From Flaccisagitta enflata (taxonomy: Eukaryota > Chaetognatha > Sagittoidea > Aphragmophora), in contig OZ231126.1 of the NCBI GenBank assembly GCA_965153355.1, positions 30,318,001-30,382,000 on the forward strand: DNA of 64,000 bases, in the 5' to 3' direction. The position numbers were made by a program, and so were the translations under genes. The notes below the pieces were generated by a model. The model had not been told where the DNA came from. It saw nothing but the letters and a program-made list of their open reading frames with translations, and ran no database searches. Numbering within the stretch: position 1 is the first letter of the stretch; each line of letters starts with the position of its first letter. Below are positions 10,666-22,244 of the stretch, piece by piece.

Positions 10666-11010
10666 CAAGGCCAGATACACGGCTACCCAAGTCGCGTGCG
10701 GGTCGGCAGGGGCCATATTTGAGCTCGCCAGAGCATTTGGGCAGGAGCAGTACGGTCAAAGAGTAAAAAACATAAAAACAAGGCCGGATACACGGCCAAT
10801 ACCAGTTGCGGACAGGTGGGCAGGGGCGGAAATGCGCGTTTTTACACTTTCCAACTCGATCACCATGACGGACGGACGGACGGACGGACAAAGCCTCTCA
10901 TAGAGTTGCGTGTCCGCAACTAAAAAGTAAAGTGTGACCGACCGACCGACCAACCAACCAACCGACCGACGGACAAAGCGGGGTGTAGAGTCGCTTAGCA
11001 CGCGACTAGA
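10666..11010 (+). mobile_element. H-family element interrupted by a second H element
   Basis: Outer copy starts CAAGGCCAGATACACGGC, with 5' block AGTCGCGTGC at 10690-10699. The ATTTGGGCAGGAGCAGTACGG middle runs to an A-run at 10774-10778, where the inner element sits, and resumes at AAAAAGTAAAGTGTGACC from 10922. Its hairpin GTCGCTTAGCACGCGAC is at 10990-11006, then TAGAAA. The copy at 29932-30122 shows the same region uninterrupted, with about eight A residues at the insertion point. Confidence 0.9.
10779..10921 (+). mobile_element. H-family element nested in another, GTTGCG type
   Basis: Starts CAAGGCCGGATACACGGCC; 5' block AGTTGCGGACA at 10804-10814; (GGAC)n at 10868-10889; CCTCTCATAGAG; hairpin GTTGCGTGTCCGCAAC at 10905-10920. 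It is about 143 bp, flanked by five A residues on each side. This insertion fixes the element ends to within the A-runs and shows no target duplication longer than a few A residues. Confidence 0.92.
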
Positions 11011-11217
11011 AACACGCTTTTTCACGCGTTCATATTCGTTCTATCATTTTGATTTATGTTTGGCGAACGAAAAGGTTGAGTACGACAATGAGTCATCATT
11101 GGGCAAATACGAAAATTGATAAACAATATCGATATCGTCTGACGTGGGTGAATTCATCATTTCTTTATCAAGGATGGAAGGTGTAACGGTGCGTCCACGT
11201 CATTCCAGGTTACCCAC

Positions 11218-11793
11218 TAGAGTGGGCTCAATTTGGGCATTTGAACGAAACATTATTTCCTAGCACTTTTCATATTCCATTTGCATATTAAGAGCTCAAC
11301 AGTCTATGGACATTTTGGTATTTGTAGATATGTCAGCAGTTTGGTATATTTCAACCCGTTGAAATCTCTCCTTCTGGCATATTTCAACGGGTTGAAATCT
11401 TTCATTCTACTGATATAAATCTTGTGGAATGAGAGATTTTAACGTGTTGAAATGTGCCAAAATGAGAGATTTCAACCCGTTGAAATATGCCAGAATGAGA
11501 GATTTCACTGCTGACATATATACAAATATCAAAATGTCCATAGACTGTCAATCTGCTTGGAAAATCGATTAGGCACCACATCATCAATGCTGTAGTCCTA
11601 CAGAATGTCTGTGGGAGAAATTTCTCTCATAACTCAAGCAATCAATTCTTTACAACTACAGCATTTATGGCGTGGTTCCTAAATCAACTCCAAAATAATT
11701 TTCCAAGGAGGTTAAACTCTTATTATGCAAAAGGAATATGAAAAATGCTTGGAAATAGTGTTTTATTTGAATGCCCTAATTGAGCCCACCCTA
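11218..11793. mobile_element. hAT-like MITE with 8-bp target duplication
   Basis: TTACCCAC is repeated directly at 11210-11217 and 11794-11801. Inside, inverted ends TAGAGTGGGCTCAATTTGGG and (reverse complement) TAGGGTGGGCTCAATTAGGG continue as arms of about 85 bp. A second nested inverted pair (ACAGTCTATGGACATTTTGG at about 11297 and its complement near 11545) and several TTTCAACCCGTTGAAA palindromes fill the centre. An 8-bp duplication and TAGRG-type ends fit the hAT superfamily. No transposase frame. Confidence 0.8.
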
Positions 11794-11810
11794 TTACCCA
11801 CAGGAAGAAG

Positions 11811-11868
11811 GAACAGACAGACGGTTGGACACAGCCTCTTATTGAGACGCGTAAACCCATCTCAAAAG
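11811..11868 (+). mobile_element. H-family 3' fragment
   Basis: CAGACAGACGGTTGGACACAG, CCTCTTATTGAGACGCG and a decayed hairpin ending CATCTCAAAAG. Confidence 0.45.
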
Positions 11869-12325
11869 TCAAGATGACAGTAATTTTGATTTTCAACGGT
11901 CAAAAATTAACTGCATGGTAAAACGTTGATTTCCGGTTCAAATATGCTTGTGATTTGGAGGTTTTATCTATAATGACGTGTCTGTCATTCTGATACCTGC
12001 ATTTTGTATCATCATCTCAATTCATCCTAGCTCCCACTTCCTACACCAAGCAATCATGCACATTTAGTATCCAAATGACAGACAGAAAACTGCTCATCAG
12101 TTTTGTCATGACACAGTTACACAGATTCGAAAAAACTCATCAGTGCTGGTCATCAATATAAATCATATCATTTACTTTAAGAGCAAGGATGAGCAACCGA
12201 AGTTGTTTGACCACTGACCAGGTAACAAAGAGAAAAATAGGGAGCAACTTTAAGGGGCTACTTAATTCTGACTCTTAACGCGTCGGCGTCGACAGCGCTA
12301 CAAATCATCATGCAACCTTTATATC
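11869..12325. other. No recognised feature
   Basis: Unique-looking AT-rich sequence, no gene or repeat recognised. Confidence 0.55.
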
Positions 12326-12326
12326 T

Positions 12327-12453
<127 letters not shown>

Positions 12454-12535
12454 CATAAACTATCAAACGCCCTTTTCTATTGTTTCCTCCCTCAAACTTA
12501 AAGGCAAAGTAGAAATAAAGCGCCAATTGTAATCT

Positions 12536-12663
12536 TTTTAGTCGCGTGCACGCGACTCTACAACCCACTCTGTCCGTCTGTCGGTCGGTCGGTCGGTGAC
12601 ACTTTGCTTTTTCGCTGCTCCTGCCCACCCGCACGCGACTTCGGCTCGTGTATACGGCCTTGT
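12536..12663 (-). mobile_element. Short H-family element, GTCGCG type
   Basis: Hairpin GTCGCGTGCACGCGAC at 12541-12556, GTCC/GGTC repeats, GCTGCTCCTGCCCACCC, 5' block GCACGCGACT at 12631-12640, end GTATACGGCCTTG. Both ends intact; the middle is shortened compared with the usual 190-bp copies. Confidence 0.92.
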
Positions 12664-12984
12664 TAAATCCCAAGTGAATGTGTCCGCACGTTCCGTCATT
12701 ACTTTTGTAAGTGACACATGTATTAGATTTCTCATTTTGCATGAAATTCGTGAGTTTCGACTTAATTCGCTATTTAAGCCATGCCTTAAAGTTTACTGGA
12801 TTGGGCTGAACTTTTCTCTCTCAAAAAAAGGTCGCACCTGGCCTGATCTGGTCTTAAGTGAAGTTGTGTTCTTTTTTTCCTTTTCTCACGTTTTTCGTGT
12901 TCATTCCATGTTTAAGAGTTGAAAAGTGTCACCGATCGTTACTAACGGTAACAAGCGTCAAATACCCCCCAGGTACAAATACAG

Positions 12985-13137
12985 ATCTCTGTCTCTCTCT
13001 GACTGTCTCTTTCTCTCTCTTTCTCTCTATGTCGCTCTTTCTCTCTCTATGTCTCTGTCACTGTCTTTATCTTTCTCTCTGTGTCTGTTATTCTCTCTAT
13101 GTCTCTGTCTGTATGTATGTATGTCTGTCTGTCTCTC
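12985..13137. repeat. Degenerate CTCTGT/TCTC-rich tract
   Basis: Imperfect (CTCTSTCT)n ending in TGTATGTATGTCTGTCTG. Confidence 0.75.
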
Positions 13138-13589
13138 ATGAAAAATTTCATAATTAGCTCTGCCAAACCTTCTCATAGCCACGAACTGAAGGCTAAAACT
13201 TTGACAATTGGGACCCCCCCCCCCTTCTGAACAAAGCCAGCGTTGGCTGAACAAATGCCTATTGAATGGGTTGTGTCGGGTAAGACATGTGACTATCCAT
13301 TGCTCGACGCACTCATTTAAGTTCATTAACCACCAAATGGTTTCTTTGGCCTACTTGCCTCTTTTAAAAACTGAAGAGCTCCTCCCTTAAAAGGATATTT
13401 GTAGGGAGAATAACACACGCATTAGAGAGGCACCGTTGAAAAAGCAAATGGTTTCTTGTCCTGTTATTTACCTTTGTTGGTCTAGATGTTATCTTTCCAG
13501 CAGTCTGTCAATTTCTTTATTGGTTCACAATTATGTTGTTTGGATTTTCCTCCAAGTTTTCCTCGGTTCTCAGTCTCTACCTGTCTTAC

Positions 13590-13717
<128 letters not shown>

Positions 13718-14086
13718 TCCCCTCTTACAAACACGCACACACAGTCACACACTCCTATCATATAACTTGACAAGATCGCGGCATAAATTAATGAAAAAGT
13801 GTCCCCAGTGTCATATTCAGTCATTAAGTTCATTGAAAACCTGAGAAACGCACTTCTTCATCTCATCTTCAACTCAACTTCATTCCTTCTTCTTCATTCC
13901 TTCCCCATCTTCACCCAGGTTATGTTTCCTTTTGGACTTGAGGTTGAGGGGCCCAAGGGTGGAAGGACCCATTACAACACTTGAGGCTCGAGACTCGAAG
14001 GGCTGGAGGGGACAAAAAGAAGCCCCAGGCTACAACTGGTCGCTCGACTACATCCATCTTCATGTATACAAGCTGGGAAACAGAAA

Positions 14087-14201
<115 letters not shown>

Positions 14202-14262
14202 TGACAAGCAGAGGCGGCGACGGAGAAAGACACAGAGAGGGATACAATGAGAGAAACAGAAA

Positions 14263-14430
14263 CAAGGCCGGATACACGGCCAATACCAGTCGCGGACGGG
14301 TGGGCAGGGACGGAAATGCGTGTTTTCCCACTTTTAGACTCGAGCGTGACGGACCAACCGACGGACCGACCGACGGACCGACCGACGGACGGACAAAGCC
14401 TCTTATAGAGTCGCTTGTCCGCGACTAAAA
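14263..14430 (+). mobile_element. H-family element, GTCGCG stem with TGTC loop
   Basis: CAAGGCCGGATACACGGCC start; 5' block AGTCGCGGAC at 14288-14297; GACC/GGAC repeats at 14348-14396; CCTCTTATAGAG; hairpin GTCGCTTGTCCGCGAC at 14410-14425; TAAAAA. This copy pairs a C/G stem with the TGTC loop, and its 5' block carries both states. Confidence 0.9.
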
Positions 14431-14523
14431 ACTGAGTTACAAAGACAGAAAGTCCTCAAAAAAGGGCTGAAAGAGGCACAGAAACAGAAAAAACAGACCC
14501 GATAAAAGAGGATCACAAATAAA

Positions 14524-14655
14524 CAAGGCCGGATACACGGCAATCCAGTCGCGGACGGTTTGACAGAGGCGGTAAGGTTGGGAGTGACTCGGGTTTTCAA
14601 TCACCACCGATTTTCGGCGATTTTTCCTTTCCACCACCGTTTTTTCCGTTTTTTT
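14524..14655 (+). mobile_element. H-family 5' fragment
   Basis: CAAGGCCGGATACACGGCAA and 5' block AGTCGCGGAC at 14547-14556, without a matching hairpin. A run of CACCACCG and TTTTTCCG repeats follows. Confidence 0.75.
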
Positions 14656-14661
14656 CAGTGA

Positions 14662-14740
14662 TTTTTAGAAGCGGACACGCACTTCTATAAGAGGCTTTGT
14701 CTGTCCATTGGTCTGTTGGTCACACTCATGTTAAAAATGC
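14662..14740 (-). mobile_element. H-family 3' fragment with GAAGCG-type stem
   Basis: TTTTTAGAAGCGGACACGCACTTCTATAAGAGG then GTCTGTCC repeats (14667-14735). On the element strand it reads CCTCTTATAGAAG..., a further stem variant in which both arms changed, with a 2-nt bulge. No convincing 5' partner is found; 14836-14850 (CCTGCCCACCC) may be a remnant. Confidence 0.6.
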
Positions 14741-15500
14741 GAAATTGTGCATTTATGATGATACAGCTGTGAATGTTAGTGTGTGTGAGTAAGCATGGGG
14801 TGGGAGAGGGTATGAATGAGGGTTGCATGCCCCTGCCCACCCATCCACAATGATATAGTGACCCCGCATCACTTGTTATACTGCAGCATCCCCCATTAAT
14901 TTCTAGCTAAAACTGATCAACAAAGTGTATGTTGTGCACAATCCTTTAGCCTGTTTCCACACACTCTGACACCATGGTCTAAAGATAAGAAAAAAGAATT
15001 TCATAATTGTCTTAGTGTATACACTGTATGTCTCTTGCACTGTTTCTTGATGTCAGTCTGCCTCTCTCTCTCCCTCTTCCCCCCCTCTCTCTTTCTTCTT
15101 TGTTTTCTTCTTTCTTTTCTTTCTCCTCTTTAGTCTTCAATCTGTTATCTTTATTTTCTTTACTATTGGGAATGCTGAGATTGATAGAATGGAAGTGCAC
15201 GACAAATAAAAACAGTAGAAATGATAAAAATGAATAAGAACTATGCATGCATCATAAACTTTGAACAGTGTTGGCATTATTCCAGATACATGGCCTATAA
15301 GTACAGAAGGAACCATTACAAGAGGTGTGGTGGGACTAAAATTGAAGCACCCCCCTTACAGTTCACAGTACTGCTTATATTTCTTTATTTTTGGTAGTGG
15401 TTTATACCTTAAATGAATATAAATTCTTTCACTGAGGTGATTTTTGAAATTCCACTGAAAACCTTTCCAAATTCTTAATTTTTCCTATTTCTAAAGCTTT
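14741..15500. other. No recognised gene
   Basis: Unique-looking. 15055-15150 is CT/TTC-rich. ATACATGGCC at about 15287 may be H debris. Confidence 0.5.
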
Positions 15501-15505
15501 TAAAA

Positions 15506-15743
15506 ACAAAGTCATTAGATCTAAGTCGCGTACGTTGGCACTTTCAAAAAAAGGCAGGCGGACAGGCAGGCAATTTTTTTTTCTTTAAAAAACCATTTGA
15601 CATGGTTCTTTACTCCACAAAGACATAAAAAATGCTTTAAAACACCTTTAAAACAGTTTTGTGACGGACAAACCAACCAACTGACTGACGGACTGACCAA
15701 CTGAAAAGTGGCTTATAAAGTCGCGTAGCACGCAACTAAAAAC
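15506..15743 (+). mobile_element. Divergent H-family element
   Basis: ACAAAGTC start, 5' block AAGTCGCGTACG at 15523-15534, GACC/GACT repeats 15662-15705, GTGGCTTATAAAG, hairpin GTCGCGTAGCACGCAAC at 15720-15736, TAAAAA. One stem pair is a G-T/G-C wobble state. Confidence 0.7.
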
Positions 15744-15934
15744 CCTAAATTTTAGTGTGTAAAGGTCAATTATGGAAATTCTAGAGGAAGTCTCAATAAA
15801 AGCCTGGATGAAAAAAAATTGTCTTCACTTAAGATATAAACCGCTTAGATTAGAGGAAGAGAAGCAATAGCATGGGCTTTGAAGAGGGGTGCTAAAACAT
15901 TTGGTCTCTCCACAACTCTCATAATGGTTCCTTC

Positions 15935-16036
15935 TGTAGTCGCTTGCAGGTGGGCAGGGGCAGTAATGTAGATGGGCAGGCGTGGACAGGGGCTGTATTG
16001 TGGCATGGCAGGGGCAGTAATGCTGAAAATCCCTTT
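15935..16036 (+). mobile_element. H-family-like fragments in tandem
   Basis: AGTCGCTTGCAGGTGGGCAGG then repeated GGGCAGGGGCAGTAATG. Internal part of an H element, locally reiterated. Confidence 0.45.
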
Positions 16037-16057
16037 TCTGCTCAATTTTGCATCACC

Positions 16058-16299
16058 TTCATGAAGCAAAAACATCAGTTTTGGGTTCACATACATTTAT
16101 TGGTGGAAAATAGTCTAAATTTTCGAGTAATTTAGCTTACTCATAATTCATAGACAAGGAAAGACAGAAAGAGACAGATCTGTCTCTTTCTGTCTTTCCT
16201 TGTCTATGAATTATGAGTAAGCTAAATTACTCGAAAATTTAGACTATTTTCCACCAATAAATGTATGTGAACCCAAAACTGATGTTTTTGCTTCATGAA
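16058..16299. repeat. Perfect 242-bp palindrome, no spacer
   Basis: The 121-bp left arm (TTCATGAAGC... to ...GAGACAGA) is followed directly by its exact reverse complement, with the centre AGATCT at 16176-16181. I compared the arms base by base and found no mismatch. A recent fold-back event in the genome or a fold-back artefact in library or assembly are both possible. Confidence 0.95.
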
Positions 16300-16690
16300 T
16301 GCTAATTCACCATACATATGATGTCTCTGAAAGACTGCATCACCTTGATTTTAGCATTCCAACCAGGCAACAAAAAAGACGCGCTGAGTGAAACTGGGAT
16401 GAGGTACTGTTTCATTTTACTATAGTAACCACTGAATCACGGATTTATGGTTTTTTTTTTTCTTTTTTTTTTTTGAAAATCGGAAATATTGTCCCAGCCT
16501 ATGCGCATTTCCCTCTGCATGACGGCATAAAATGCGATGAAAAGAGCAGCTTGGGGATGGATGGGAAAAACGGTGAAAAACCGAAAATCCAAATCACTGA
16601 ATCAGTGAAAATTGGCAATCACTCCACTGTTTTTTTTATGGTAATCACTGATCCTCAACCTTAAGAGGCAAAAGAAACCGCTCGAATTCA
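16300..16690. other. No recognised feature
   Basis: AT-rich; T-run at 16451-16474. No gene or element recognised. Confidence 0.5.
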
Positions 16691-16889
16691 ATAAGGCCGG
16701 ATACACGGCTACCCCAGTCGCGTGCGGGTGGGCAGGGGCCGTATTTGAGGTCACTTGATCACTTGGGCAGGAGCAGTGAGGCCAAAGACTGCAAAAAAAA
16801 ACAAAAAAAAGTAAAAGTGTGACGGACCAACGGACGGACGGACGTACCGACAAAGCGGGATGTAGAGTCGCGTAGCACGCGACTAAAAA
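16691..16889 (+). mobile_element. H-family element, GTCGCG type
   Basis: AATAAGGCCGGATACACGGC start (one change from CAAGG), 5' block AGTCGCGTGC at 16716-16725, GAGGTCACTTGATCACTTGG middle, GGAC repeats 16822-16850, hairpin GTCGCGTAGCACGCGAC at 16867-16883, TAAAAA. Full-length reference copy. Confidence 0.93.
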
Positions 16890-16973
16890 TGTGACGGACC
16901 AACGGACCGACCTACCGACCTACCGACCGACCGACACGGAAAGGTGTAGAGTCGCGTGTGCGCGACTAAAAAA
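16890..16973 (+). mobile_element. Reiterated H-family 3' end
   Basis: Directly after the previous TAAAAA comes another TGTGACGGACC, (GACC)n and hairpin GTCGCGTGTGCGCGAC (16951-16966) with TAAAAAA, but no 5' end. Its loop differs from its neighbour's, so it is not a simple duplicate. Confidence 0.85.
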
Positions 16974-17097
16974 GAAAAAAAAAAAGAAAACTAAGATCAC
17001 CGCATACAACAAGCATCGAGCTTAGACGCACAGCTATAGGAATGGCTGAAATGTTCCAGATAGGATCTGGCCTATCCGTGTATGGTTCACGGGAGTG

Positions 17098-17180
17098 TTA
17101 GACAATTAAAAAGTTAGAGTGTTAGAGTGTTAGAGTGTTAGAGTGTTGGACTGTTAGACTGTTTGACTGTTAGAGTTGGG
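17098..17180. repeat. (GTGTTAGA)n short tandem repeat
   Basis: Nine or so units of GTGTTAGA drifting to CTGTTAGA. Confidence 0.85.
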
Positions 17181-17381
17181 AGAGTGTCAGAGATGACAAA
17201 ATGAGAGAAAGAAGACGTGGCTCATGGTGGGACAGAAGCGGATAGATATACGGACGGCTTGATAGAGAAAAACATTCAGTCGGAGATAGAGAGGATTTTG
17301 AAGACGACAAATGCCCGCAGGGTACATCTTCGGAAGGTGGAACGAGCGCAGCAGAAGGAGAACCCCGCGGGGCATTAAGGG

Positions 17382-17472
<91 letters not shown>
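17382..17472. repeat. (GA)n microsatellite
   Basis: About 90 bp of pure GA. Confidence 0.97.
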
Positions 17473-17474
<2 letters not shown>

Positions 17475-17664
17475 GGTACAGAAAAAGGCTGCTGCGCTTA
17501 AGGAATCCCGATAAAGCCTGAGGCTAAAGGCTCTCGGGTCTCGCGCGGGAATCTGAGGCCCTGACAGAACACTCGGCCAAGAAAGTTAATTAGGGATATA
17601 CCGTGAGAGAGAGAAAATGAGGAATGAAAGAGGGAGAGACAGGGAGGGAGAATGTTAGGGAGGA

Positions 17665-18490
<826 letters not shown>

Positions 18491-18491
<1 letters not shown>

Positions 18492-19015
18492 GACAAGTGA
18501 ACAAAGCAAGTGACCCGAAAGATAGTGAAAGTGAGAGTAATGAAAATGAAGGTTCTCGTCATTTTTCCGAGCTTCTGGTTTTTGTGACAGACGCGCCAAA
18601 ATTAACTCACAGTAAAAACATGAAATTCGTTTTTATGGCCCTAATAAATTTTTGCGAGATATGGATTTTTGGAAGAACTTTCACTATTCTCTCTCGCTTT
18701 CTCTTTCTCTCTCTCTCTCTCTGGGATGAGGGGAAATAAAGCAAAGATGGATGAATCTCTCATCTTTTTAAAAGAAGAAAAAATCTCTAAAGGAAGAAAA
18801 GAATGAAGAAGTAATAAATAAAAACGACGTGAATTCTACTTTTTTCATTTAGTTAAAAAGATAACTTTTCCTTTATTATCTTCTCCCCCCCCCACCATAT
18901 TTCTTTATCCCTGTCCCTCCTCCGCCGTCTTTTCAGAGTGTCACAGACATAAAATTTGGAATGAATTATCATCTAATTGAGCAAAATAGAAAAAGAAAAA
19001 CTTTTATATTTTTGA
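18491..19015. other. No recognised gene
   Basis: Short CT tract at 18690-18720, otherwise unique-looking sequence. Confidence 0.5.
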
Positions 19016-19019
19016 AAGG

Positions 19020-19275
19020 ACGTCGACAACCGAAATGATAACAACTCCCGAAAATGACAACCGAAATGATAACAACTCCCGAAAATGACAACTGAAATGA
19101 TAACAACCCTTTGAGTGACAACAAGATGTAGACAGCAGTCCCTGGGATGACAACGAGATGGATGACAACCTTAAGAATGATTACTGTTATAACAACCTCA
19201 TGAATGACAACTGGTTGTAGATAGCAGTCCTTTTGATGACAATTAGATAGATGACAATTTACATAATGACAACTG
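19020..19275. repeat. Minisatellite around ATGACAACTGAAATGATAAC
   Basis: Degenerate units, the first two a near-exact 33-34 bp duplicate (19030-19092), then looser ATGACAAC repeats. Confidence 0.7.
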
Positions 19276-19489
19276 AAATGACAAAGAAGTTAATTTGCCT
19301 TCCTTACATCCATGGACATTGGACAATGATGAGAATTGAGAAGAACCAAAAAAGGAGAGAATTGATGAAATTAAAAGGAGGGTCCGGAAAAATTGTTTAC
19401 GTTAGGAATTGAGCCGACGAAAAATTTGGAGGAGAAAAATAAACTCAATTGGATTTGAAAAGAGTTTTGAATGAGATAGAAAAGAGGAA

Positions 19490-19665
19490 AAGATAGAGAT
19501 ATAGGAAATAAAGGCAAATGAGAAGGAGTTAAAGACAAAGGAAACAAAGGCAAATGAGATGAAGATAGAGACATAAGAAATTAGGGCAAAAGATACAAAG
19601 ATAGAGACATAAGAAATAAAGGCAAATGAGACAAGGAAAGAAACATATAATTAATGAGCAATGAA
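19490..19665. repeat. Minisatellite with GACATAAGAAATAAAGGCAA
   Basis: Three to four units of roughly 50 bp, each with AAATAAAGGCAAATGAGA and AGATAGAGACATAAG. Confidence 0.7.
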
Positions 19666-19979
19666 TGAGCTTGAAAAGGCGATCAACCTGAAGCAAAGAA
19701 AATAACATTTTCGGGTTCATTTAGACATTAACTTGATAAAGTGGGTCAGAAGAAAAAAAAGAAGAGAGTTGGTAAAAGATACACGGCAATTCGGTAAGAA
19801 TAAGATTGAGAAAGCTGACTGGATACACCATAAATCATACCCAGTAGTATAATCAAACGCAAGTGGGCACCGGCAGGGGCGGTTGTGTGATGAAAGTGCA
19901 AATGAGTGACCAACTATCGACTAAGTGATAGGTCGCGAACGAACACCCGTGCAAGCAAAGCCAATTTCACGGCACTGCG

Positions 19980-20400
19980 AGAGCTAAGATTGAACTTTCG
20001 CCACGTCGCCACGTCGCCACGTCGCTACGTCAGGGCGCCGTCAGACGTCAAGACAAGGTGCTTCAAAGGCCTGGATATGACTCTGCTTGCGGTTGATACA
20101 TGTCGCCATAAGAGCCCAGATATGACATTGCTTAGGATCGAGACATAAGAGCTGAGATATGACACTGCTTAGGATTGAGACACGTCACCCAGATAAGCTG
20201 TCGTGAGGGCTAAGAAACGCCATGGAAGCCGGGACATGGCAGTGCGAGACTCGTGACTATCAGACGTGTTGCTTGTGGCACTGTGGAAGGAATGGCACCT
20301 TGAGAGTTGAGGCATGGCGCTATGAAGCCGGTGCGGCGGTACCGATGAAGGAAATGGCGCCACCGAACTGGATTTGGGATATGGCGCCATAAGGCCGATA
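19980..20400. repeat. Degenerate repeats rich in GGCGCCAT and GATATGACA
   Basis: Starts with (CGCCACGT)4 at about 19998-20030. Loose units of 45-50 bp follow with GATATGACACTGCTTAGGAT and ATGGCGCCATAAGGCCG. Similar words recur at 20878-20960. No gene recognised; the frames here are not supported by any motif. Confidence 0.5.
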
Positions 20401-20408
20401 TCGGATGA

Positions 20409-20857
20409 CAAGTCATCCAAGGATCGCACATGGCCAGCGGTACCCGATGCCCTGCTTGGAGTGATATCTGAAGAAGTGGAGTGAGCAGGGCAGCGGCCCC
20501 AAAGGGCCGATGTCCTGTAGGACACAGAGGTGAATTTCCATACGTCCTGAGAGAGCATATTTGAGGCTTGAGGAGCAATTTTCCATAATATTCAATGGGA
20601 GTTTTGCATTTGTTTTCAATTTCTCATCAGTTTACCATGTTATTTAATAGGAATTTCACATTTTTTTCAATTTCCATCAATTTTCTATACTATTCAATGG
20701 GAAGTTGGCATCTTATCAGTTTACCATGTTATTCAATGGGAATTTGAGGCTTGAAATGTTTTTGGGAGGGGGGGATGGACGGACGGAAAGACGGATGTAT
20801 GGAAATTCACCCCTGTGTCCTACAGGACATCGGCCCTTTGGGGCCGCTGCCCAAAAA
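20409..20857. mobile_element. C-family element 1
   Basis: Left: ACAAGTCATCCAAGGATCG, GCGGTACCCGATGCCC, then GGGCAGCGGCCCC (20488) and TGTCCTGTAGGACACAG. Right: CTGTGTCCTACAGGACA and GGGGCCGCTGCCCAAAAA (to 20857). The inverted ends are about 55 bp, each with two small palindromes (GGCCCCAAAGGGCC and TCCTGTAGGA). The middle has only traces of minisatellite plus GGACGGACGG at 20777. Confidence 0.8.
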
Positions 20858-21245
20858 GGAATGGCGGTGCAATATTGAGGACATGGCGCCATGAGGCCGA
20901 TACGGCAGAGCCCGGTGGCACCGAAAAAAGGCTGGCGCCTCGAGGCTGGTACTCGATGAATTTGCGCAGCAGAGGCCAAAAAGCTCCGCAAGGGAAATGG
21001 GAAATTGGTCTAGGATTTCAACAGATTAACCTAAATAAGGAACATGGCAAATACGCAATTTGAGACGGGGAAAAAAGCACCACAGGCCAAAAACGATGTA
21101 TGACTAAGAATTGAATATGAAGGAGAGGAGAGGAGATGCATGATGGCCCGGTGGGAAGGTTGGAGAGGCAAAGAGGTACGGAGATGAGGCATACAACAGA
21201 AAAACTAGATGGTGCCGCAGAAGCAAAAAGAGAATAAAACGAGGT

Positions 21246-22088
<843 letters not shown>

Positions 22089-22244
22089 GGAGTGATGGCG
22101 GCGAACATATGAGGAATCAAAACCAAATAAGACATGAAATATGAATAGAGAAGATGACGGCGGCGAAGCGCATAAAAAATGGACGGAATAACACACATGA
22201 AGAGATAAGAAAGACGAACGCGCGCGCGTCGGAGAAAGCGAGCG

